Shown one piece after another: positions 1 through 6,191 of a DNA stretch of 6,946 bases (position 1 is the stretch's first letter; every line of letters begins with the position of its first letter). This stretch comes from Deinococcus aquiradiocola. GTDB taxonomy: Bacteria; Deinococcota; Deinococci; Deinococcales; Deinococcaceae. The stretch is from assembly GCF_014646915.1 (NCBI RefSeq), contig NZ_BMOE01000029.1, positions 1 through 6,946 on the forward strand, given 5' to 3'. The notes under the pieces are model-generated. The model did no database searches. It saw only the letters and a program-made list of their open reading frames with translations, and was not told the DNA's origin. The translations under genes and the position numbers were made by a program.

Positions 1-67
<67 letters not shown>

Positions 68-204
68 ACTTCATTTGATTCATACACCGTCACCGCTGCG
101 TTGCCGCAGCTGCGTGAGGTGGTATTTCCTCGTTTCGCGTCACCAGATTTTCATGCACCTCGCCGCGTCTGCTCTCGCTTTCTTCGGCTGCCTCGCTCGG
201 AGGC
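68..204 (-). other. Leader of the 23S rRNA precursor with two small hairpins
   Basis: This is the inferred transcribed leader between the promoter start site (about 204) and the mature 23S end (67). Two inverted repeats are visible. GCCTCCGAGCGAGGC (204-190) is a 5-bp stem at the very 5' end of the transcript. GCTGCG/CGCAGC (95-100 and 105-110) is a 6-bp stem with a 4-nt loop. Such elements could serve antitermination or processing, but no clear boxA sequence is visible and no protein gene can be supported here. Confidence 0.5.
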
Positions 205-210
205 TCAGAA

Positions 211-239
211 AAGATACAGGACACTCCGCCAACTGTCAA
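211..239 (-). promoter_or_regulatory. Promoter of the 23S rRNA transcription unit
   Basis: On the minus strand a perfect -35 box TTGACA (239-234) is followed by exactly 17 nt and a -10 box TATCTT (216-211, 5 of 6 to TATAAT). This is the strongest sigma-70-type promoter in the window. It starts 13 bp past the gatA stop codon. The expected start site is about position 204, giving a leader of about 137 nt before the mature 23S 5' end. Confidence 0.85.
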
Positions 240-251
240 GCGCCCACCTGG

Positions 252-1736
<1,485 letters not shown>

Positions 1737-1742
1737 GCAGAC

Positions 1743-1748
1743 ATGGTA
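1743..1748 (-). promoter_or_regulatory. Candidate -10 box for a leaderless gatA transcript
   Basis: TACCAT on the minus strand (1748-1743) ends 6 nt before the gatA ATG at 1736. That is the TANNNT spacing at which transcription would begin on the start codon, a frequent arrangement in Deinococcus. No convincing -35 box is seen at 16-18 bp. The 91-bp gap between the DUF4388 gene and gatA (1737-1827) holds nothing else recognisable. Confidence 0.35.
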
Positions 1749-1827
1749 ACGGCCCCGCCCACCGCCGGAACCGGCCTATACAGACGGCCCGCCCGGACCG
1801 GACCCGGCACGCGGGACAGAGGGCGCT

Positions 1828-2589
1828 TCAGCCGGCCGGTTGGACGAGGACCGCGTCACCCACATGCAGACGCGTCCGCACAAGCAGTTCCGGCGGCAGC
1901 ATCAGTTGCGTGCCCGCCGTGGACCCCACCGTGACCGGCAGGGTATGCACCACGTTCTGCGGGTCGCGCAGCGCGATGTGCGAGAAGTGCCGACCCAGGT
2001 CCTCGCGCCAGCGGCGGATGATCGTCTCGTCCACCACTGCCACGCCCTTCACCTGCCGCGTCACGGCGACCGTCAGGCGAGCCACCCGCGACTTGCGCGC
2101 CACCAGCAACCCCAGCCGCGCCAGGCGGGACAGCATCTCCAGCGCCTCCGGGTTCCGCGCGAGTTCCCGCAGCGGCGTGCCCGTCTCCACCTCACGCAGG
2201 ACGCGTTCCTGCGACAGGCTCCACGGCATGCGCGCCACGCGTTCCGGCGACGTGATCTTGCCCGGACCCTGCAGCAGCAGTTCAGGCGTCGGCAGCTCCG
2301 ACAGCGCCTCCATCGCCAGCGAATCCATGTCGGTGTCGAGGTGCGGGTCCGGATGCACCTGCCCCTCGTCGAAATTGAAACGCCCACGCGGGTCGGCCAG
2401 CAGCGCCGAGAGGGCCGACACGTCCCGCAGCACCCCGAACTCCACGTGCATCACGCGGCCGTCCTGCAGCCACGCCTGGAATTCCTGATCGCGGTACACC
2501 CGCAGGACACCGGTCCGGCGACTCTCCGCGAGCATGTACAGCAGCTCCAGGAAGTCAAAGGTTTCGAGGCTGGATGTGGAACGGGTCAT
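1828..2589 (-). CDS. DUF4388-domain protein
   Basis: A 253-aa soluble protein of unknown role. Residues about 10-80 match the DUF4388 pattern found in bacterial gliding, signalling and gene-regulation proteins: FLELLYMLAESRRTGVLRV (12-30), a WLQDGRVMHVEFG strand-turn-strand (40-52), and SALLADPRGRFNF (61-73). The middle (about 100-165) is helical and charged. The C-terminal 90 residues (about 165-253) form an unassigned beta-rich segment ending HVGDAVLVQP. No signal peptide or membrane segment is seen. The ATG at 2589 is preferred because DUF4388 homology begins just after it; an in-frame TTG at 2640 would add 17 residues of unlike composition. No Shine-Dalgarno precedes 2589: the upstream DNA is pyrimidine-rich on the coding strand. 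It sits between scpB and gatA on the same strand, with gaps of 186 and 91 bp, so it may be its own unit. The function cannot be read from sequence. Confidence 0.8.
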   Translation of the reverse strand: MTRSTSSLETFDFLELLYMLAESRRTGVLRVYRDQEFQAWLQDGRVMHVEFGVLRDVSALSALLADPRGRFNFDEGQVHPDPHLDTDMDSLAMEALSELPTPELLLQGPGKITSPERVARMPWSLSQERVLREVETGTPLRELARNPEALEMLSRLARLGLLVARKSRVARLTVAVTRQVKGVAVVDETIIRRWREDLGRHFSHIALRDPQNVVHTLPVTVGSTAGTQLMLPPELLVRTRLHVGDAVLVQPAG

Positions 2590-2775
2590 GGATGCAGGGA
2601 GGACAGAACAACGGAAGCACGGCAGGAAAGACGAGAACAACTTGACATCGAACGACAGTCTAGACGCACGCGGGCACCGGAACGAAACCGGGCGCTCCGC
2701 AGGCGGACAGGTCCATCAGACACCAGCGGACCTGACACGCTTCTCACAACCCGGCCCACCACCGGCCCGGACGCG
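2590..2775. other. Intergenic spacer between scpB and the DUF4388 gene, with a possible promoter
   Basis: 186 bp without a supported gene. On the minus strand TAGACT (2662-2657) fits a -10 hexamer and would give a leader of about 60 nt before the ATG at 2589, but no good -35 box is visible. A 7-bp inverted repeat CAGGTCC/GGACCTG (2708-2714 and 2728-2734) lies nearer scpB. It has no T-run on either strand, so it is not a clear terminator. Confidence 0.3.
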
Positions 2776-3348
2776 TCAGCCGCGCAGCAGGCCGCTGAAG
2801 TTCTCGGCGTCCAGTTCCGGCAGCTCCGACAGGCTGTTCAGCCCGAACTCGATCAGGAAACGCGCCGTCGTCGCGTACAGCAGCGGCTGACCCACCGCCG
2901 GAGAACGGCCCGCCACGCGCACCAGTTCCCGCTCCTGCAGGGTCAGCACGGTGCTCGCCGACCCGCCGCGCATCGCCTCGATCTCGGCGCGCGTGACCGG
3001 CTGCCGGTACGCGATGATCGCCAGCACCTCCAGCGCCGCGCCCGACAGGGACGGCAGGGCGGGCGGCGCCATGATCGGCGACAGCAGCGCCGCCCGCTCC
3101 GGCGGCACGACCAGCCGGTACCCGCCCCCCACCGCCTCCACCCGGAAGCCCGCCCCCAGGTGCTGCAGCGCCGCGTCGTACCGCGCCACGAGCGCCTCCA
3201 CGCCAGCCGCGTCCAGTCCCAGCAGCGAAACGAGTTCCGGCAGGGTGAGCGGACGCCCCGCCGCCAGGAGCGCTGCGCCGAGCAGTTCGCGCACCTGCCG
3301 CTCCGCCGTGTTCAGCCCGGAGGGCGCAGCCACCGGCTCCAGGGTCAA
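2776..3348 (-). CDS. scpB: Segregation and condensation protein B (ScpB)
   Basis: ScpB is the non-SMC subunit of the SMC-ScpAB condensin that compacts and segregates the chromosome. It dimerises through paired winged-helix domains and binds the kleisin ScpA. With the TTG start the product is 190 aa, normal for the family. The first winged helix is about residues 15-85. The second contains the signature LSGAALEVLAIIAYRQPVTR (101-120) then AEIEAMRGG. It is followed by VAGRSPAVGQPLLYATTARFL (145-165) and FGLNSLSELPEL, the usual ScpB C-terminal pattern. The TTG at 3348 is chosen because its TTGA overlaps the TGA stop of the upstream tsaC gene (3347-3345), indicating translational coupling; no ATG lies near in this frame. 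A GTG five codons downstream is an alternative. scpA is not in the window. The open frame extends upstream to 3858, but that part only shadows tsaC. Confidence 0.92.
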   Translation of the reverse strand: MTLEPVAAPSGLNTAERQVRELLGAALLAAGRPLTLPELVSLLGLDAAGVEALVARYDAALQHLGAGFRVEAVGGGYRLVVPPERAALLSPIMAPPALPSLSGAALEVLAIIAYRQPVTRAEIEAMRGGSASTVLTLQERELVRVAGRSPAVGQPLLYATTARFLIEFGLNSLSELPELDAENFSGLLRG

Positions 3349-3962
3349 GGCAGCACCGCCAGCACCTCGGCGAGCGACACGGCCCCCACCCGCACCACCG
3401 TCCTCGTCCGCAGATCGAAGACCGTACTCGCCTCGCCCGACACCACCGCCCCGCCCGGCCCGTCCGGCAGCAGCACGTCCGCCAGCCCGTACCGCTCCGC
3501 TTCCGGCAACGTCCGCGCGGACGGCAGGCCACTCGGGTTGAGGCTCGTCGTCGCGAGCGCCCCGCCCATGCCCTCCAGCAGCGCCCTCACGGCCGGATGG
3601 GCCGGAACGCGCAACCCCACGACGCCGCCCGGCGCGACCCACTCCGGCACACCCTCCCGCGCCCACGCCAGCACCGTCAGCGGCCCCGGCCAGAACACCG
3701 ACAGCGCCTCCAGCCCTTCCTGCCCGGCCCGCGCCCACGAGAGCGCCACCCCGGCATCCAGGCACGACAGCTGCACCGGCTTCGCCGCCTCCCGGCCCTT
3801 CACCGCGTACAGGCGACCCACCGCCCCGCCCGACGCGGGGTCCGCCGCCAGACCCCACACCGTCTCCGTCGGAAACCCCACCACCCCGCCCGCCCGCAGG
3901 GTGCGCACGGCGCGGTCGAGCAGAGCGGGCGGCAGCGGGGACGGACGGGACAGGTCGGACAT
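3345..3962 (-). CDS. tsaC: L-threonylcarbamoyladenylate synthase (TsaC/YrdC type)
   Basis: Makes threonylcarbamoyl-AMP from Thr, bicarbonate and ATP, the first step of the t6A37 modification of ANN-decoding tRNAs. It is a 205-aa cytoplasmic protein with a single YrdC domain and no Sua5-type C-terminal extension. Family motifs in order: FPTETVWGL (30-38), the nucleotide-binding KGR...KP (Lys55, Arg57, Lys61, Pro62), WPGPLTVL (91-98), GLRVPAHP (116-123) and TTSLNPSG (138-145, the S-x-N motif). ATG at 3962 is chosen because homology begins about 10 residues later and GAAGG lies upstream, though only 3 nt away. The frame stays open to 4412, but that extension is antisense to pilC. The stop overlaps the scpB start, so both are likely one transcript. 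It is divergent from pilC across 61 bp. Confidence 0.93.
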   Translation of the reverse strand: MSDLSRPSPLPPALLDRAVRTLRAGGVVGFPTETVWGLAADPASGGAVGRLYAVKGREAAKPVQLSCLDAGVALSWARAGQEGLEALSVFWPGPLTVLAWAREGVPEWVAPGGVVGLRVPAHPAVRALLEGMGGALATTSLNPSGLPSARTLPEAERYGLADVLLPDGPGGAVVSGEASTVFDLRTRTVVRVGAVSLAEVLAVLP

Positions 3963-4011
3963 CGGCCTTCTATTTGAGAAGAAACGTAAGCAACTTGCAA
4001 GACCCCGCCCG

Positions 4012-4017
4012 TATACT
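4012..4017 (+). promoter_or_regulatory. Candidate -10 box for a leaderless pilC transcript
   Basis: TATACT ends 6 nt before the pilC ATG at 4024, so transcription would start on or next to the A of ATG. GAGG at 4019-4022 is only 1 nt from the ATG, too close to act as a normal ribosome binding site, which supports leaderless translation. No good -35 hexamer is seen 16-18 bp upstream. TTGCAA at 3995-4000 is only 11 bp away. The divergent tsaC promoter must share this 61-bp gap. Confidence 0.45.
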
Positions 4018-4023
4018 TGAGGT

Positions 4024-5244
4024 ATGGCTGTCTTTGAATACCGCGTCCGCGACCAGGGTGGCAAGATCATGAGCTCCCAGATGGAAGCGGAAAGCCTGGC
4101 GCAGGTCCGCGACAACCTCCGGTCCAAGGGCCTCATGATCGTCGAGATCAAGGCGCCCCGCACCGGCATGAACGCGGACATCAAGATCCCCTTCCTGTCC
4201 GACCGCCCCCCCGGACTGAAAGAGATCACGGTCTTCTCCAAGCAGATGGCGACCCTCATCAACGCCGGTGTGCCGCTCGTGCAGTCACTCGCGATCATGC
4301 AGCGGCAGCTGGAGAACCCCGCCTTCAAGAAGGTCCTGCAGACCATCCGTACCGACGTCGAGGCCGGCACGCCCTTCTCCGAGGCGATCGCCAAGCACCC
4401 CAAGGTCTTCACGAAGCTCTACATCAACCTCGTCCGGGCAGGCGAGACCTCCGGCACGCTCGACGCCATCATGGAACGCATCAGCGGCTTCCAGGAAAAG
4501 GAACTGATCCTCAGGGGCAAGATCAAGAGTGCGCTCACCTACCCGGTGATCGTGCTGGTGTTCGCGCTCGGCGTCACGTACTTCCTGCTCACCACCATCG
4601 TCCCGCAGTTCGCGGGCATCCTGAATCAGCTCGGCGGACAACTGCCTGCCCTGACCAAAGGCCTGATCGCCGTCTCCGACTTCCTGCAGCACCGGACCCT
4701 CGTCCTCTTCGCCATCATCGCGGTCCTGGTGTTCGCGTACCGGAGGTACTACGCGACGCCTGTCGGACGCATGCAGATCGACACGATCAAGCTCCGCATG
4801 CCCGTCCTCGGCCCGCTCCTGCAGCGCACCGCCATCGCGTCCTTCTCCCGCACCTTCGGCCTGCTGCTCAGCAGCGGCGTGAACATCATCGAGAGCCTGG
4901 AAATCACGCGCGGCACGGCCGACAACGCCGTGGTCGAACAGGCCATCGACAACGCCCGCAACGTCGTCATGGTCGGTGAACAGATGAGCGGCTCCCTCGC
5001 CAGCAGCAAGATCTTCCCGCCCATGGTCGTCTCCATGGTCTCCATCGGCGAGGAGACCGGCGCGCTCGACAACATGCTCGGCAAGATCGGCGACTTCTAC
5101 GAACGTGAAGTGGACGAAGCCGTCGACAGCCTCACCGCCGCCATCGAACCCGTCATGATCGTCTTCCTCGGTGTGATCGTCGGCCTGATCGTGGCCGGCA
5201 TGTTCCTCCCGATGTTCGCCGTGATCGGCCAGCTCAGCAAATGA
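4024..5244 (+). CDS. pilC: Type IV pilus / type II secretion platform protein (PilC/GspF family)
   Basis: Polytopic inner-membrane platform of the type IV pilus assembly machine. It couples the PilB/PilT ATPases in the cytoplasm to pilin insertion and extraction, and in Deinococcus-Thermus relatives such machines also serve DNA uptake. The 406-aa product has the family's usual length. Residues 1-45 form the N-terminal strand-helix module (FEYRVRDQGGKI). Two T2SSF domains follow, at about 68-192 and 272-396, each with a Gly-Glu motif (RAGETSGTLD at 138-147; IGEETGALDNM at 341-351). Membrane segments are at about 172-193, 224-243 and 376-400. Upstream is a likely leaderless promoter. No pilus genes flank it here, so its partners are elsewhere. 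The 3' end borders the repeat-rich mobile region, but the reading frame is intact. A GspF role in secretion cannot be excluded. Confidence 0.94.
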   Translation: MAVFEYRVRDQGGKIMSSQMEAESLAQVRDNLRSKGLMIVEIKAPRTGMNADIKIPFLSDRPPGLKEITVFSKQMATLINAGVPLVQSLAIMQRQLENPAFKKVLQTIRTDVEAGTPFSEAIAKHPKVFTKLYINLVRAGETSGTLDAIMERISGFQEKELILRGKIKSALTYPVIVLVFALGVTYFLLTTIVPQFAGILNQLGGQLPALTKGLIAVSDFLQHRTLVLFAIIAVLVFAYRRYYATPVGRMQIDTIKLRMPVLGPLLQRTAIASFSRTFGLLLSSGVNIIESLEITRGTADNAVVEQAIDNARNVVMVGEQMSGSLASSKIFPPMVVSMVSIGEETGALDNMLGKIGDFYEREVDEAVDSLTAAIEPVMIVFLGVIVGLIVAGMFLPMFAVIGQLSK

Positions 5245-5264
5245 AGGTGTAGGACGGCGGGATA

Positions 5265-5292
5265 GTTTGCCAAAAATCAATATACATTGCCA
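5265..5292 (-). repeat. Transposon-end-like repeat R1 (leftward orientation)
   Basis: A 28-bp copy nearly identical to R3 (5446-5473): both begin GTTTGCCAAAAATCAAT and end TGCCA, and they differ in only a few central bases. On the minus strand it holds two TGGCAA half-motifs 20 bp apart, like two adjacent TnsB-type sites. It starts 20 bp after the pilC stop codon and lies before the terminator hairpin. Confidence 0.7.
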
Positions 5293-5296
5293 GTCA

Positions 5297-5331
5297 AAAA
5301 CAGAGGGATGCCACCAGCGTCCCTCTGTTTT
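5297..5331. terminator. Rho-independent terminator downstream of pilC (potentially bidirectional)
   Basis: A perfect 12-bp stem AAAACAGAGGGA (5297-5308) / TCCCTCTGTTTT (5320-5331) encloses an 11-nt loop. It ends in a T-rich tail on the plus strand and has an A-rich lead-in that would serve the minus strand. It lies 52 bp past the pilC stop and is the likely end of the pilC transcript. Repeat R1 sits between the gene and this hairpin. Confidence 0.85.
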
Positions 5332-5380
5332 ATTCCCTCCTGCACGATAAAAACACGGCTTTCGCGCCTTGCGGCATCGC

Positions 5381-5402
5381 TGTAAGTGGCAAAGTATATT
5401 GA
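5381..5402 (+). repeat. Transposon-end-like repeat R2 (rightward orientation)
   Basis: Begins TGTAAGTGGCAAAGTAT, identical over 17 nt to R4 and R5, and continues ATTGA. The 5'-TGT start followed by a GGCAAAGTAT-type core resembles the outer TnsB site of Tn7-like elements. It is the leftmost rightward copy, so it could be the element's left terminus; the flanking bases are ATCGC (5376-5380). Confidence 0.75.
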
Positions 5403-5416
5403 ACATGATTTTGGGA

Positions 5417-5429
5417 AGAACACTGTTCT
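5417..5429. repeat. 13-bp palindrome between R2 and R3
   Basis: AGAACA-C-TGTTCT is a perfect palindrome with a single central base. It lies close to the midpoint between the inverted repeats R2 and R3. It could be a dimeric protein-binding site. The GAAC half-sites are separated by 3 nt, not the 4 nt of a Gram-positive type LexA box. Confidence 0.5.
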
Positions 5430-5445
5430 GGACGGGTTGAATCTT

Positions 5446-5473
5446 GTTTGCCAAAAATCAATGTATACTGCCA
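5446..5473 (-). repeat. Transposon-end-like repeat R3 (leftward orientation)
   Basis: The second copy of the 28-bp R1-type repeat, 181 bp from R1. It carries the same two TGGCA-type half-motifs 20 bp apart on the minus strand. On that strand its outer part reads AGTGGCAGTATACATTGA, similar to R2 in inverted orientation. Confidence 0.7.
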
Positions 5474-5904
5474 CTCTTCTCTCCCGGTGATGTTCCTCGA
5501 TGCATAATCGCTCTGGGAGGGCTTTTTCCATGGAATTTGTTCATTCGGCCCTCCCTGGTTGAAGGCATATGTTTTCCCTGCACTCTTCCCTTTCTACCGT
5601 GGTATTCCCTCAGTGGTCCTCGCTGATTTCCTCGGGTCGGGATAAAAGACAGTGCGCCTTGCCCTGCTGCAAGACGGATGAGATATCACGCTCCTGAACA
5701 GCGCGCAGCAAGGGCTGTGCCAACATCGGGACCGAATCCTGCGGCGATTTCAGAGCATCGTATACACGCAGCACGTGGCTTATCGCTCAGGCGAACGTTG
5801 TCTTGGAAGCGGTCCATGTCACCAGGCGGTTGAGTCTTGGACGGACGCTACGACTGTTCCGACCATGATCCCGATCAACGGCACTGGCCCGCTTCGCGTG
5901 AATT
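5474..5904. other. 430-bp non-coding stretch between repeat clusters
   Basis: No reading frame here has family similarity or a credible ribosome binding site, and the base composition is clearly less GC-rich than the flanking genes. An 8-bp inverted repeat GGGAGGGC/GCCCTCCC (5515-5522 and 5548-5555) is visible. So is an imperfect stem between GCCCTGCTGC (5661-5670) and GCAGCAAGGGC (5705-5715). The minus strand of about 5620-5910 contains short protein-like stretches broken by stops, which might be remains of a decayed gene, but no family is recognised. Confidence 0.4.
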
Positions 5905-5926
5905 TGTAAGTGGCAAAGTATCTTGA
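5905..5926 (+). repeat. Transposon-end-like repeat R4 (rightward, first of a tandem pair)
   Basis: TGTAAGTGGCAAAGTAT followed by CTTGA. It is the first of two direct copies with a 31-bp period (5905 and 5936), as expected for multiple TnsB sites within one transposon end. Confidence 0.75.
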
Positions 5927-5935
5927 TTATTTCAC

Positions 5936-5957
5936 TGTAAGTGGCAAAGTATCCTGG
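5936..5957 (+). repeat. Transposon-end-like repeat R5 (rightward, second of the tandem pair)
   Basis: TGTAAGTGGCAAAGTAT followed by CCTGG. With two flanking bases on its left and a shortened core (CACTGTAAGTGGCAAA, 5933-5948) it forms a perfect 16-bp inverted repeat with R6 (6034-6049). Confidence 0.75.
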
Positions 5958-6030
5958 TTTCGTCTTTGGAGGTGAAATCGCATTTTGTTCATACTGGACG
6001 CATGAAACCCGATCAGGCCTAAAATCACTT

Positions 6031-6049
6031 TTGTTTGCCACTTACAGTG
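6031..6049 (-). repeat. Transposon-end-like repeat R6 (leftward orientation, next to the tnsA promoter)
   Basis: TTTGCCACTTACAGTG (6034-6049) is the exact reverse complement of 5933-5948. On its minus strand it reads TGTAAGTGGCAAAC, i.e. a TGT terminus pointing left. It ends just before the candidate tnsA -35 box. Confidence 0.75.
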
Positions 6050-6050
6050 C

Positions 6051-6080
6051 TTGCTTTTTTGATCGTCACCGATTTACACT
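6051..6080 (+). promoter_or_regulatory. Candidate promoter of the tnsA operon
   Basis: TTGCTT (6051-6056) is followed by 18 nt and TACACT (6075-6080). The expected start is about 6087, giving a 105-nt leader. It directly abuts repeat R6, so a transposase bound to R6 could repress it. Confidence 0.4.
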
Positions 6081-6121
6081 TCCACCACCTTTACGCCCAC
6101 AGCGTATTGGGCGGACAGCAA

Positions 6122-6159
6122 TACAGCCAGGCCCCCGGTCGAACAGGATCCTGGCTGTA
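6122..6159 (+). promoter_or_regulatory. Inverted repeat in the tnsA leader
   Basis: TACAGCCAGG (6122-6131) and CCTGGCTGTA (6150-6159) are a perfect 10-bp inverted repeat with an 18-nt loop. It lies 32 bp before the tnsA start codon. No T-run follows, so it is not a simple terminator. It could be an operator or a leader hairpin that limits translation. Confidence 0.5.
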
Positions 6160-6191
6160 CGACGGTCCCACACCCCTGAAGGAGCACGACC

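Noticed and set aside
2590..2640. Upstream TTG start for the DUF4388 gene
   Set aside because: It adds 17 residues unlike the rest of the protein and has no ribosome binding site; homology starts right after the ATG at 2589.
2708..2734. Terminator after scpB
   Set aside because: The 7-bp inverted repeat has a 13-nt loop and no T-run on either strand.
1840..4020. 726-codon plus-strand open frame
   Set aside because: It spans the reverse strands of three well-supported genes plus spacers. Its composition is low-complexity Arg/Gln/His, so it is a GC-bias artefact.
3963..4412. N-terminal extension of tsaC up to 4412
   Set aside because: The extension is the antisense of pilC and lacks YrdC similarity. 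The family N-terminus fits the ATG at 3962.
5417..5429. LexA/SOS box
   Set aside because: The GAAC and GTTC halves are 3 nt apart instead of the 4 nt of the Gram-positive type LexA site, and no damage-response gene follows.
5265..6049. CRISPR array
   Set aside because: The repeats occur in both orientations with irregular spacing (roughly 31 to over 400 bp) and variable length, and no cas gene is present.
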